A stretch of 64,000 nt of DNA from Streptomyces pristinaespiralis (GCF_001278075.1 NZ_CP011340.1:6879501-6943500); one strand, 5' to 3'. Shown: positions 50,374-62,010, counted from the first letter of the stretch. The notes: generated by a model not told the origin, from the letters alone. Numbers and translations are program-made.

Positions 50374-51978
50374 ATGAGTACGAACCAGCCTCCCCAGGTG
50401 AGCGCTGCCCCGAGCGGCGCCCCCGCCGAGGGCGTGCCGGACGCGCGTCGGCGTCGCACGATCCTGATCGCCGTCTGCGTCGCGCTGATGGCCGTCATCG
50501 CCTCGGTGTCCGGGCTCAACGTCGCCCAGCCCGACCTGGCGGTCGCCTTCGGCGCCTCGCAGAGCACGATCCTGTGGATCATCAACATCTACACACTCGG
50601 CCTGGCCGCACTTCTCCTGCCGCTCGGCGCGCTCGGCGACCGCTGGGGGCGCAAACCCATGCTCCTCACCGGCCTGATCGTCTTCGGCGTCGCCGGCGTG
50701 GTGGCCGGTCTCGCCCCGTCCGCGGAAGTCATGCTCGCCGCACGCCTGTTCAGCGGCGTGGGTGCGGCGATGATCATGCCCATCACGCTCGCCGTCATCA
50801 CCTCGACCTTCCCGGCCGAGGCGCGCGGACGGGCGATCGGCGTGTGGACCGGCGTCGCCGGGGGCGGCGGCGTCCTGGGCATGTTCCTCTCCGCCGCCCT
50901 GGTCGACGCGGCGAACTGGCGGTGGCTGTTCGTCCTGCCCGTCGCACTCGTCGTCGTGGCCTTCGTCATGGCGCTGCGTTCCGTTCCCGACTCCCGCGAG
51001 AGGTCCGGGCACACCTTCGACACCGTCGGCGCTCTGACCTCCGTCGCAGCGGTGGCCGGCCTCATCTTCGTCCTGCAGGAGGGACCCGAACGGGGCTGGA
51101 CCGCTCCGGCCACCCTGGTCGGCCTCCTCGTCGGCGTCACCGCCACCGTCGGCTTCGTGGCCTGGGAGCTCCGCCGCCGGGATGCCGCGCTGCTGGACGT
51201 GCGCCTGTTCGGCGAGCGTTCCCTGGCCGGCGGCTCGATGACGCTCCTGGTGGTCTTCGGCGTCCAGGCGGGCATCTTCGTGGCCCTCTTCCCGTACTTC
51301 CAGGCCGTGCTCGGCTGGTCCGGTCTGCTGTCCACCCTTGCGCTGATGCCCATGGCCGTGCTGATGATGGCCGCCTCAAGTCTCGCCTCGCGGCTCACCG
51401 CGCGTGTCGGCCCGCGAGCGACCATGGGCACGGGAATCCTCACGGCCGGTGCGGGTCTGGCGCTGATGGCCGCCATGGTCTCCGTCGACGGCGGTTACCT
51501 GTCCGTTCTTCCCGGCATGCTGACCATGGGCATCGGCATGGGCCTGTCCATGACGCCCTCCACCGAGGCCATCACCGGTGCCCTCCCCGGTGAGCGCCAG
51601 GGTGTCGCGTCCGCCCTCAACGACGTCACGCGGGAGTTCGGGACCGCGCTCGGCGTCGCCCTGCTCGGAGCGCTCCTGTCCTCCGGCTACCGCGGTGCCG
51701 TCGACACCCGGCTCGCCGGCGTGCCCCAGGGCGCCGCGGACACCGCCCGAGAGGGCGTCGCCAACGCCCTCGACGTCGCGAACCAGGCCGGACCTCGATC
51801 GCAGGCACTGATCCACGCAGCCCGGGAATCGTTCGTCGACGGCTGGCAACAGGCCATGTGGGCGGGCGTCGCCGTCATGGCCGTCCTCTTCCTCCACCTC
51901 CTCGCCAAGGGCCCTCGGTACGCCACCCCTGAGCCGGCCGAGCACGCCACCCACGAACCGGCCGACGCGAGTCCGTGA
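50374..51978 (+). CDS. MFS drug exporter (DHA2/14-TMS type)
   Basis: A 534-residue permease with 14 hydrophobic segments. The family motif A reads GALGDRWGRKPMLL (between helices 2 and 3); the motif C-like region is GVWTGVAGGGGVLGMF. Members use proton motive force to export drugs and cations. ATG 50374 has GAGAGGA at 5-base spacing. Control by the divergent XRE-cupin regulator is likely. The substrate is not predictable from the sequence. Confidence 0.93.
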   Translation: MSTNQPPQVSAAPSGAPAEGVPDARRRRTILIAVCVALMAVIASVSGLNVAQPDLAVAFGASQSTILWIINIYTLGLAALLLPLGALGDRWGRKPMLLTGLIVFGVAGVVAGLAPSAEVMLAARLFSGVGAAMIMPITLAVITSTFPAEARGRAIGVWTGVAGGGGVLGMFLSAALVDAANWRWLFVLPVALVVVAFVMALRSVPDSRERSGHTFDTVGALTSVAAVAGLIFVLQEGPERGWTAPATLVGLLVGVTATVGFVAWELRRRDAALLDVRLFGERSLAGGSMTLLVVFGVQAGIFVALFPYFQAVLGWSGLLSTLALMPMAVLMMAASSLASRLTARVGPRATMGTGILTAGAGLALMAAMVSVDGGYLSVLPGMLTMGIGMGLSMTPSTEAITGALPGERQGVASALNDVTREFGTALGVALLGALLSSGYRGAVDTRLAGVPQGAADTAREGVANALDVANQAGPRSQALIHAARESFVDGWQQAMWAGVAVMAVLFLHLLAKGPRYATPEPAEHATHEPADASP

Positions 51979-52089
51979 AGGTGCAACGTGATCGAGGGGT
52001 CGGAACCGCCGTGAGGACGGGCTCGGCCGCGGCCCACTCGAAGGGTGGCTTCGCGGCTCCGCTTCCCCTATGGCCGTCATCCCTCTAAT

Positions 52090-52111
52090 CTAGGTAGACC
52101 TACCTACCTAG
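52090..52111. promoter_or_regulatory. TetR operator with two nested palindromes
   Basis: CTAGGTAG (52090-52097) and CTACCTAG (52104-52111) are perfect inverted arms around 6 bases. A second palindrome TAGGTAG-AC-CTACCTA shares the left arm (52091-52106). The site ends 11 bases before the TetR start codon, so the regulator is expected to repress its own operon. Confidence 0.75.
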
Positions 52112-52122
52112 TTTGGATCGTG

Positions 52123-52728
52123 ATGAGCGGGACCGATGTGAGTACGGGGCAGAGCGGCAGGCGGCGTCCGGCGAGGGAGCGGCTGCTGGCGGCGGCCGCC
52201 CGCCGCTTCTACGCCGACGGGGTGGCGGCGACCGGCATCGACACGATCACCGCCGATGCCGGTGTGGCGAAGATGAGCCTCTACAACAACTTCTCCTCCA
52301 AGGCCGAACTCGTCAGGGCCTACCTCGACGCCCGGCACGAAGAGTGGCTCGGCCTCTACCGGGCGCGGCTGGAGCAGGCCCGGGGGCCGCGCGCCGGGGT
52401 GCTGGCGGTCTTCGACGCCTACGCCGACCACGCGGCGTCCGCCTTCGAGCACGGCTTCCGCGGCTGCGGGCTGCTCAACGCCGCCGCGGAACTCCCCGCC
52501 GCGGACGCGGGGCGGGCCGTGGTGCGCGCTCATAAGGAGGAGGTCGAGCGGCTGATCGCCGGCCACCTGGAGGAGCTGCTGCCCGGCCGCCCCGATGAGG
52601 CACACGCGACGGCCGAGCACCTGTCCTTCCTCCTGGAGGGCGCGATGGCCCGCGCCGGCCTGGAGGGCGACGGCGTCCGTCTCCAGCACGCCCGCTCCCT
52701 CGCGGCCGACCTGCTCGAGCGACTGTGA
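52123..52728 (+). CDS. TetR/AcrR-family regulator
   Basis: A 201-residue repressor. The N-terminal HTH reads ARERLLAAAARRFYADG, GVAKMSLYNNFSSKAELV. The C-terminal ligand domain has YADHAASAFEHGFRGCGLLNAAAELP, a pattern typical of the LmrA/YxaF branch. ATG 52123 follows a likely operator 12 bases upstream. Its stop overlaps the start of the EamA gene as GTGA, so regulator and exporter form a two-gene operon under self-control. Confidence 0.92.
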   Translation: MSGTDVSTGQSGRRRPARERLLAAAARRFYADGVAATGIDTITADAGVAKMSLYNNFSSKAELVRAYLDARHEEWLGLYRARLEQARGPRAGVLAVFDAYADHAASAFEHGFRGCGLLNAAAELPAADAGRAVVRAHKEEVERLIAGHLEELLPGRPDEAHATAEHLSFLLEGAMARAGLEGDGVRLQHARSLAADLLERL

Positions 52729-53735
52729 GGCGGCCCGCCGGACACGGCAGGTCCGCGGGGACCGGCGCGCTCTGTGTGCTGGCGGCCTCCGTCCTGTGGG
52801 GGACGACGGGCACGGCCGCGACGTTCGCCCCGGAAGTCGGGCCGCTCGCCATCGGCGCCGTCGCGATGGGCCTGGGCGGACTCCTCCAAGCCCTCCTCGC
52901 CGCCCCACGGATCGCCCGCCACGCGGCCCGGCTGCGCGACCAGCGCGGCACGGTGCTGCTCGGGGCGGCCTCGGTGGGGGTCTACCCCCTGGCGTTCTAC
53001 AGCTCCATGCACCTGGCCGGAGTCGCCGTGGGGACCGTGGTGTCGATCGGCGCCGCCCCGTTGGCGTCGGCCCTGATCGAACGCGTCGTGGACGGCCGTC
53101 GGCTCACACGCCGCTGGATGCTCGCGGCCTCCCTCGGGCTGTTCGGCACCGTTCTGTTGTGCGTCGCGGAGGCCACCCGCGCCGCCGACGACGCGGGAGG
53201 GGCCTCCGTGGCCGCGACCGTGCTCGGTGTGGGCCTCGGCCTCGTCGCCGCCGCGACCTACGCGCTGTACTCCTGGGCCGCACACCGGCTCATCAGCCGC
53301 GACATCCCTTCCCGTGCGGCGATGGGTGCCGTCTTCGGGCTCGGCGGGCTGCTCCTCCTGCCCGTCCTGGCCGTCACGGGCGCCCCGCTCGTCAGCTCGT
53401 GGTCCAACGCGGCCGTCGGCGCCTACATGGCGCTGGTCCCGATGTTCGCCGGCTACGTCCTGTTCGGCCGGGGGCTCGCGCACGTGCTCGCCAGCACCGC
53501 CACCACGCTGTCCCTGCTGGAACCGGCCGTCGCGGCCGTACTCGCCGTCCTGGTCGTCGGCGAACGCCTCCCCGCCGCCGGCTGGACCGGGATCGCGCTC
53601 GTCATCGCATGCCTCGCCGTCCTCACCACCCCCGCAGCAGCCGTCCGCCGCCAGCGGCGATCCGGCGGGCCGGACCAGAGCGCCGATGCCGGTCCGGCGA
53701 GGCAGGGCGACCCGGTGCGTTCCTCGGCCCCTTAG
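52725..53735 (+). CDS. EamA/DMT-family transporter
   Basis: A 336-residue membrane protein with ten hydrophobic segments. It has two EamA halves (AASVLWGTTGTAATF, and VAAATYALYSWAAHRL to LLEPAVAAVLAVLVVGERL), and a basic Pro/Gly/Ala-rich C-terminal tail. The GTG start overlaps the TetR stop by 4 bases (GTGA). The TetR protein likely derepresses this exporter when its ligand, probably the transported compound, appears. The substrate is unknown. Confidence 0.92.
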   Translation: MRRPAGHGRSAGTGALCVLAASVLWGTTGTAATFAPEVGPLAIGAVAMGLGGLLQALLAAPRIARHAARLRDQRGTVLLGAASVGVYPLAFYSSMHLAGVAVGTVVSIGAAPLASALIERVVDGRRLTRRWMLAASLGLFGTVLLCVAEATRAADDAGGASVAATVLGVGLGLVAAATYALYSWAAHRLISRDIPSRAAMGAVFGLGGLLLLPVLAVTGAPLVSSWSNAAVGAYMALVPMFAGYVLFGRGLAHVLASTATTLSLLEPAVAAVLAVLVVGERLPAAGWTGIALVIACLAVLTTPAAAVRRQRRSGGPDQSADAGPARQGDPVRSSAP

Positions 53736-54239
53736 GACGCGCGGCCCGTCCGACCGGAGGCGACGAGTCTCCCCACCGACGTCCTCACGCGAGATGGCCG
53801 TCTTCTGCACCGGGCGGCGTTGTTGTCGCGACCACGGCGGGCTGATCCCCGCACGGACACCCGGGCCGGTGCTCGCATGCCGATGATGTTGCTGTGCACC
53901 GTACTTGGCCCCGATGGACAGTGGGGCCCAGGGGCCGTCGCTTGGTTCGGGCTCCTCGGGGTAGATCGGGCGGGCACAGTTAGAAGTCCCGGTTCGCCGA
54001 CTCCGGCGGCGGAGGTCATCCAAGGCAGGACATCCATGGCGTGGGCGCGTTCGCCGGTGGCGAGGGTGTCGACCGCGGTGTGGAGGTCGACGAGGGCGGG
54101 TCTTCCGTTGTTGCTGAACCAAACACCGCGAATCGCCTGAACGTGGTCTTCGGTGGATGCGTGGAGGCTGACCGCACCGGCCCGAGCCTGCCCGGGCCCA
54201 GCCGGACTGACAGCGCCATCGCCGAAGCTCCCGGCCTGC
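53736..54239. other. Gene-free stretch, possibly holding gene remnants
   Basis: No gene can be supported here. A minus-strand frame over 53732-54253 contains a protein-like block (IRGVWFSNNGRPALVDLHTA and the following AVDTLATGERAHAMDVLPWM), flanked by low-quality sequence. This block, near 54000-54135, may be the end of an unrecognised decayed gene. No inverted repeats or transposase motifs were seen. Confidence 0.4.
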
Positions 54240-54518
54240 TCAGCGCGAGGCATGAGCGCCGACTGGGTGCGTCCGTCGCCATTCCATCCGTGCGCCGAGG
54301 GCGCACAGGAGGGTGACCAGGGCGGTGCCGGCCACGATCACCCACTCGAGGGCCCCGCTCCCGGCGTCCGGTTCGACGTCGAAAAGAATCTCGATCCAGT
54401 CGTGCCAGATGAGGGTGACCACGAAGAGCAGCGCGGAGAGCGACCCGAGGGCCACTTCGACCCAGAATCGGCGGCGGAGCGTTCCGGAACCGCTGCGGTG
54501 CGGGGCTTGGAAGGTCAT
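54240..54518 (-). CDS. Small membrane protein, two helices
   Basis: A 92-residue protein with helices at about residues 20-40 (WVEVALGSLSALLFVVTLIW) and 58-76 (GALEWVIVAGTALVTLLCAL) and a periplasmic loop of acidic residues (DVEPDAGSG). I recall similar small proteins in streptomycetes without known function. It overlaps the upstream beta-propeller gene by 4 bases (ATGA) and GGGGAAG lies 7 bases before its start, so it is translated with it and may be a membrane partner of the propeller protein. Confidence 0.8.
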   Translation of the reverse strand: MTFQAPHRSGSGTLRRRFWVEVALGSLSALLFVVTLIWHDWIEILFDVEPDAGSGALEWVIVAGTALVTLLCALGARMEWRRTHPVGAHASR

Positions 54519-57500
54519 GGCGCGTCTTCCCCTCTGTGCTCCCCGTCATCGGCCTGCGAGGCCTGCTGCTGCGCGGTGGGACGGACCACGTAGGTGCTGC
54601 CGCCCACCAGCATGTTCTGTACCTCTTGGAGGACGTGGAACTCGACGGGCCGGTCCGGCGCGTCCGCAGGGAGGCGGACGTTGACGGCCATCCCCCGGGA
54701 ACCGAGCTCGGGGTCGATGCGCACGCCCTTCAGCTCGTTCTTGCGGTGTTCGTCGGGCTTCATCACGTACGAGCGCGCGAAGTCGAACTTGCGGATCCGC
54801 CCGTGCCGGTCGACGAACTGATCGGGCAGGAACTCGTCCGCGTGATCAAGGAGTTCGACGCCGTTGCCGGGCTGCGGCCCCTGGGCGTTGCCGAGCTTCT
54901 CGAAGGTGATGTACAGCCGCGTGCCCTCGGGAAGGTTCGCCCAGTCGAACCTCACGGTGGAGGGCTGGTTGGTCAGGCTGACCTTGTTGAGCAGGAGGAG
55001 GAATGCGCGGGATGGTGTGACGCCGCCGGGCAGCGCGTCCTCGACCTGGAGGTTCTTCAGCCCGGCGTGCTTGCGGGTGGTGACCAGCGTCGTCACGTCG
55101 AAGACCCCGCTCGCCGCGATGGGGTCCTCGTCGCAGGTGACGACCGCCAGGACGCAGGAGTGGGCGGCCGCGGTGGATGGCACGAGGAAGTCCCATTCGG
55201 CCACACCGGGCTCCGCCGCTTCCAGCCTGGCGATCGTCCTGACCGGGCCGAGGGGCGTGTAGGCCGTGCTGACGGGATCGGCGGCGAAGGGCTTGCCGTT
55301 GGACCAGAAGTCCGTGGGCAGGGCGGGCAGGTTCGCGGAGGCGTCGGCCAGGAAGGCCCGCACCCGGACGTTCGTCGCCGCGCGGACGCCCCTGTTGTGG
55401 ACCTGTACGTAGAAGCGGTTCACGGCCGTCCGGCGTGCCGTACGGTGCGCCAGCCGGGCCAGGGCGACGTAGTCGCCGACCGGGCTCGTCGTCTGGTAGT
55501 TGGGCTGTGGGGCGTCCACTACGATGTCGGGGCTCTGCCACCACCACATGGTGCTCGGCGTGGCGCTCGGGTCGAAGGGGTCCGCGACGCCCGAGGGGGA
55601 GGGAAGGACCCGGCCGGAGTCGAGCACGGTGTCGCGCACGTACAGGTCGACCATCGTGGTCGGCGCCGCGTCAACGGGGCGCTCCCAGACGCTCCTGCCG
55701 TGCGTGGCGGCGCGCAGCAGTCGGCGCTTGGCGTGCAGGGCAAGGTCGAACACCGGTGCGTTGGGCAGACCCTGGTCCCACAGGGTCCAGTTCAGGCCCG
55801 CGTCCTCGGTTCGGAACACGCCGCTGTCGGCGCCGCAGAAGAGTCGGTTGGCGTTCGTCGGGTCGATCACGATGGTGTTGACGGGGTTGGCCGGTGCCAG
55901 TCCGTTGGAACGCGAGGTCCACACGGTGTCGGCCGTGCCCCGCCGGTAGACGTGGTCGCAGCTGAACTCGCCGGGTTCCGAGGCGTTCAGCATGCCGGCG
56001 ATGGTCACCCAGACGGTCCCCGCGGTGTCGACGGCGATGTCGGACACGCATACCAGGGGCAGGGCCGGACCCGTCAGGTCCGTGCGCGTCACGTCCGCGG
56101 GGCTCCATGTCGCCCCCGTGCGCCGGTACCGGTAGACCCGTCCGTTCTCCGTCCCGGCGTAGACGGTGTTGCTGTCGCCCGGATGGACGGCGATGGCGGT
56201 AATCGCCGGTCCGGGTCCCGAGGTGATGGCTGCCCAGCTGTCGGCGCTGTTCGCGCTGCGCCAGAGCTGGTCCCCACCGAAATAGCAGGTGGTGGGGGTG
56301 GTCGGGTCGAGCGCGAACGGCGCGTAGAACGGGACCCTGCCGCCGATTCCGGAGTTCTTCAGAGACCACGAGGCGCCGGCGTCATCGGAACGGTAGATGG
56401 TCTCGTTGGTGTACTCCTGGTACATCCGGACCGGCTTCGACGGGTCGATGGCGGTGAAGCCGCCGTCACCGTAGGCCGATACCGTCCACGCCGGTGTGCC
56501 AGCGTAGCGGTGCACGCCGTTGTCCTGCGTACCGCCGATCAGCACGTTCTCCCACTCGGGGTGCTGGGCGATGGAGTGGAACTGGAGCGTCGCCAGGTCC
56601 CGGTTGCGGTCGGTCCACGTCACGCCGGTGTCGGTGGAGATCTGGATGCCCCCGTCGTTGGCGTCCCAGCAGACGGCCGGGTTGACCGGATCGAAGACGA
56701 AGGCGTGGTGGTCGGCGTGGACGTTGTTGGTGGGCTCGAACACGCCACCGCCAGTGCTGGAGCGCCACAGACTCCGCTCCGCGACGAACAGGACGTTCGG
56801 GTCGGTGGGGTGCATCGCCACGTGCAGGGCGTAGAAGCTGAGGTCGGTGAAGGCGAGGGCGACGGTGTGAGTGTGGCCCGTGGCGTCACTGTTCGTGGTG
56901 AGCTCCACTCGTCCGCCACCGGCCAGCCTGGCGAACTGCTGGGCCGTGAACGAGACCATGTGCGTGTGGGGCGTCGTCCCGCTGGGGGTGGTCGTGTAGG
57001 TGTGGGGGGCCGTCGGTGCCGTCATGTCCGCCGCGGGCACCGTGACCGAGTGGGCGTGACCGGCGTCGACCGATGTCCCCGATCCGGCAGCGGAGTTCAG
57101 GCGCATCGGTACAGCCGTCCAGGTGCTCCCCGCGTCCGTCGTCTTCGCCAGTGCCGCGAAGCCGGGGTAGGCAGCGAACAGGGCGAGGGCGACGTCGGGG
57201 TTCCCCGCCTGCTGGGCCATCGCGACCCGCTCGAATTCCCGACGGGCCGGCAGCCCCGGACTGCTGATCGCCGTCCAAGCGGACCAGGACCCGGAGGTGC
57301 GGGTACTCGTCCATAGAGCTTCGCCGTACTGGGCGGTGACGACCTTCAGGGTTCCGGGCGGCCCGGGAGCGCGGAACACCACCATGTCGGTGAACAGGCC
57401 GACGTGGCTCCGGCGCGTCCAGTTCACGCCCCCGTCGGTGCTTTCGCATACACCGATACCGGAGGACACGAGGAGGCGCTTGCCCGTGCTGTCCGTGGGG

Positions 57501-58594
57501 TCGAACACCACGCGGGTGACGGGGGCCCTGTCGAAGAACGCCGTCCCCAGTTCGGTCCAGGTGTCGCCGCCGTTGGACGAACTCATCAGACCGGCGCCGT
57601 AGTACGTGTCGTGGGTGGCCTGCTGCTCACCCGTCCCGGCCACGATGTGGAGGTGGTCGGAGGGGTCGATCGCCAGTGCCCCGATGGCCAGACTGCGCTG
57701 GTAGTCGGATTTCGGTGTCCACGTTAGTCCTCGGTCCGTGCTCTTCCATACCCCGCCGTTTGCCGTACCGAGGTAGACCGTGTTCGTGTCGGTGGGGTCG
57801 ACGGCGACGGAGAGTGCCCGGCCGCTCCACGCGGTGTTCCAGGCCAGCACCGGACTGGGACCCATCGGCGTCCAGTTGGTCCCGCCCGGAACCGGGGCCG
57901 ACCGGGTCGTTCCGTCCGGCTCCCGGCCGGCAGCGGCCCGCATGCCCGCCTCCAGCCGGTCCCGGCGCTCGCGGAGCGCCCGGACGCCCGAGACCTGGGC
58001 TTCGCGCGCGCCGGGAGGGATGCGGCCGATGTGACCGAAACGGCGCTCCCACAGATAGCGCTCGCGCTCAAGGGGGGCGTCGCTCTCCTCCGGGGGCTCA
58101 CCGCCAGGCCCCTCCTTCGAGCCCTCCGGGGGCTGGCCGTGCGCCGCGGCGGGGAAGGGCCGCACGATCACCGTCACGGACGCGGCCGTCCCGTCCCCGC
58201 CCTGTAGGTAGTCCGTTCCCCGCCGTGCATACACCGCCGCGATGTGGTGTTCACCCGGGTCCAGGCGGAAGGTCGAGAGGCGACAGGCGAAGACACCGTT
58301 GCCGTCAGGCAGGATCGCCTCGCCGGTGGCCGGCCGGACATCGGACCCCGTGGGCTGCTCGGCCGCGAGATCGCGGCCGACTTCGCGTACATCGGGAACC
58401 GCCAGCCCCTGGAGCACCCGGTCGGCCAGTACCTGCTGCCCGTCGACCGTGAGCCGGACCGCCCAGCTCTCCCAGCCCGAGCCGCGGATCTCGAGCGACA
58501 TGCCCTGATGACACGTTCGCGGGCTGACCTCGAGGAGAGGAACCTTGGCCGCGTCCCCTTCGGACCGGCCGGTGTTGCTTCCGTAGCCGTCCAT
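54515..58594 (-). CDS. Large beta-propeller protein with Asp-box repeats (sialidase/VPS10-like)
   Basis: A 1359-residue protein. Residues about 20-135 form an Ig-like domain with PRTCHQGMSLEIRGSGWESW. About 230-1040 is a many-bladed propeller with Asp-box motifs, at least seven (STDRGLTW, TDGGVNWT, TDAGSTWT, TDTGVTWT, DDAGASWS, EDAGLNWT), as in sialidases, sortilins and photosystem assembly factor YCF48. A His-rich insertion (GHAHSVTV, HTHMVSF, TGHTHTVALAF) interrupts it near 545-620. About 1050-1200 is a CARDB/adhesin-like domain (RTAVNRFYVQVHNRGVR), followed by a C-terminal module. No signal peptide is visible. The start at ATG 58594 is favoured by a TATCGT 6 bases before it; upstream extension is not protein-like. 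It is coupled with the small membrane protein gene. Confidence 0.82.
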   Translation of the reverse strand: MDGYGSNTGRSEGDAAKVPLLEVSPRTCHQGMSLEIRGSGWESWAVRLTVDGQQVLADRVLQGLAVPDVREVGRDLAAEQPTGSDVRPATGEAILPDGNGVFACRLSTFRLDPGEHHIAAVYARRGTDYLQGGDGTAASVTVIVRPFPAAAHGQPPEGSKEGPGGEPPEESDAPLERERYLWERRFGHIGRIPPGAREAQVSGVRALRERRDRLEAGMRAAAGREPDGTTRSAPVPGGTNWTPMGPSPVLAWNTAWSGRALSVAVDPTDTNTVYLGTANGGVWKSTDRGLTWTPKSDYQRSLAIGALAIDPSDHLHIVAGTGEQQATHDTYYGAGLMSSSNGGDTWTELGTAFFDRAPVTRVVFDPTDSTGKRLLVSSGIGVCESTDGGVNWTRRSHVGLFTDMVVFRAPGPPGTLKVVTAQYGEALWTSTRTSGSWSAWTAISSPGLPARREFERVAMAQQAGNPDVALALFAAYPGFAALAKTTDAGSTWTAVPMRLNSAAGSGTSVDAGHAHSVTVPAADMTAPTAPHTYTTTPSGTTPHTHMVSFTAQQFARLAGGGRVELTTNSDATGHTHTVALAFTDLSFYALHVAMHPTDPNVLFVAERSLWRSSTGGGVFEPTNNVHADHHAFVFDPVNPAVCWDANDGGIQISTDTGVTWTDRNRDLATLQFHSIAQHPEWENVLIGGTQDNGVHRYAGTPAWTVSAYGDGGFTAIDPSKPVRMYQEYTNETIYRSDDAGASWSLKNSGIGGRVPFYAPFALDPTTPTTCYFGGDQLWRSANSADSWAAITSGPGPAITAIAVHPGDSNTVYAGTENGRVYRYRRTGATWSPADVTRTDLTGPALPLVCVSDIAVDTAGTVWVTIAGMLNASEPGEFSCDHVYRRGTADTVWTSRSNGLAPANPVNTIVIDPTNANRLFCGADSGVFRTEDAGLNWTLWDQGLPNAPVFDLALHAKRRLLRAATHGRSVWERPVDAAPTTMVDLYVRDTVLDSGRVLPSPSGVADPFDPSATPSTMWWWQSPDIVVDAPQPNYQTTSPVGDYVALARLAHRTARRTAVNRFYVQVHNRGVRAATNVRVRAFLADASANLPALPTDFWSNGKPFAADPVSTAYTPLGPVRTIARLEAAEPGVAEWDFLVPSTAAAHSCVLAVVTCDEDPIAASGVFDVTTLVTTRKHAGLKNLQVEDALPGGVTPSRAFLLLLNKVSLTNQPSTVRFDWANLPEGTRLYITFEKLGNAQGPQPGNGVELLDHADEFLPDQFVDRHGRIRKFDFARSYVMKPDEHRKNELKGVRIDPELGSRGMAVNVRLPADAPDRPVEFHVLQEVQNMLVGGSTYVVRPTAQQQASQADDGEHRGEDAP

Positions 58595-58635
58595 AACTCC
58601 ACGATAGGAGCGCGCCACCGGCAGGGCCTGTCCAA

Positions 58636-58652
58636 CCTTCAATGATTGAAGG
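58636..58652. promoter_or_regulatory. Palindrome upstream of the beta-propeller gene
   Basis: CCTTCAAT-G-ATTGAAGG is a perfect inverted repeat with a 1-base centre, 41 bases upstream of the start codon. It is a likely operator or promoter element; nothing is known about the protein that binds it. Confidence 0.5.
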
Positions 58653-59140
58653 GGACTCGGGGCAGGGGCCGTGCCGTGCCACACACCGTCAGGAAGCGAC
58701 GCGGCGGAATGGATGAACGGGCAACCGGCAAGAACCTCGCACACGTCGTCGGCGCGCGGCGCACCTGGCGCTCCTGCGCGCAACCCGCACGGGTTGTGCC
58801 CTTGTGCCGTCCCGCGGAGCGGTACTTGACCCGCGTGGGGCGGCTCCGTCAGCATCGGGCCGTGCCCACCACACTTGGTGGCATGCCAGCTGCGTACAGC
58901 CGCTGCGCTCGGGCCGTCTGGGACTTTACCTCTGCGCAGGTCAGGGAGGGCAGGGAAGCTCTTCGAACGTGACGCCACCATGCTTCGAATGGCAGCTGGG
59001 TGGTGCTCCGACGGGCTTGGCACGCGCAGGTGAGTGGCGGGGCGAGCCACTCCTCCCGCTCCATGGTCGCCATACACGTGTCAAATGTTCGTCCTGTGGC
59101 GTTCATGTTTCCCGGAGCAGTACGGAGACGCCAAGGACGG
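58653..59140. other. Gene-free stretch
   Basis: No open frame here looks like a protein: those present are arginine-rich shadows or have no recognisable motif. The base composition is lower in G+C than the flanking genes, and no clear repeats were seen apart from the palindrome at 58636-58652. Confidence 0.5.
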
Positions 59141-59760
59141 TCAGGGCACGGGTGTGTAGTCGCCGTCCTCGTCCATCTCGAAGCTGCCCGTGGTGTGTCC
59201 GTCGACAGCGGTGTGCTTGAGCCAGTTGCGGGACAGGCGGTGGAGATGCGCTGACGCCGGTTCCCACTGGAGCTGGTGGCCGGAGCAGGCCACCTTGAAC
59301 ATCAGCTTCCGTGTGCCTGGAATAGATTTGTAGAGTTCCGGGACCGAAAGGAACGGGACGGTTCCCGGTGCGCTGTTCACCGTCTTGTCGTGCTCCCCGT
59401 ACATGATGAGCACCGGCACTTTGTCCCCGAGGATGTTCTTCACTTTCACCCCGGTCTTGTTCCAGCCCCACCAGAAGGCGTTCCGGAAGCGCAGCACTCC
59501 TTGGGGGACCCCGTACCTCTCGGCGCCCCAGTTGCTGCCGAACATGTCGCTGTCCATGATCGCTTCCCAGACGGTGTCGACCATGCCCTCCTCCCGCTGC
59601 TCCGGGCAGCCCAGCTCCCTGTTCCATGGGGAAGCCCCACCGGGGGTCCGTGCTGGCTGACAGAGGCAGCGGGAAGGGTGGGTCCCAGTCGGTGCCCGGG
59701 GCGCTGGCCTGGTAGTTGGCTCCGAAGACCGGCGCGAGACGCCGACGCTCAGTCACAGAC
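59141..59760 (-). pseudogene. Alpha/beta-hydrolase fragment, frameshifted and 5'-truncated
   Basis: Two minus-strand frames together give one protein. The first (59760-59645) reads LAPVFGANYQASAPGTDW, PPFPLPLSASTDP. The second (59645-59141) continues GGASPWNRELGCPEQREEGMVDTVW..., then PVLIMYGEHDKTVNS and a catalytic-His-type SGHQLQWEPA. Dropping one base from a run of five G (59642-59646, plus strand) joins them in frame. The N-terminal half with the nucleophile elbow is missing; the argC promoter lies just upstream. The second frame begins at an ATG and could still be translated as 147 residues. It is likely a decayed esterase/lipase-type hydrolase. Confidence 0.75.
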
Positions 59761-59781
59761 GCCCCGGCTGCACGGAGACTC

Positions 59782-59818
59782 ATTGCATAAACCTGCATAG
59801 CTGCGTATAGTCATGCCA
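59782..59818 (+). promoter_or_regulatory. argC promoter covered by two ARG boxes
   Basis: Box 1 (59782-59799, around TTGCATAAACCTGCATA) and box 2 (59801-59818, around CTGCGTATAGTCATGCC) are adjacent 18-base ArgR-type sites. The promoter -35 TTGCAT (59783-59788) and -10 TATAGT (59806-59811) have 17-base spacing and sit inside the boxes, so the arginine-loaded repressor would block RNA polymerase directly. Confidence 0.85.
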
Positions 59819-59825
59819 TCGATGA

Positions 59826-62010
<2,185 letters not shown>

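Noticed and set aside
53736..54239. Insertion sequence remnant
   Set aside because: No transposase motif, terminal inverted repeat or target duplication could be seen; only a short unexplained protein-like block.
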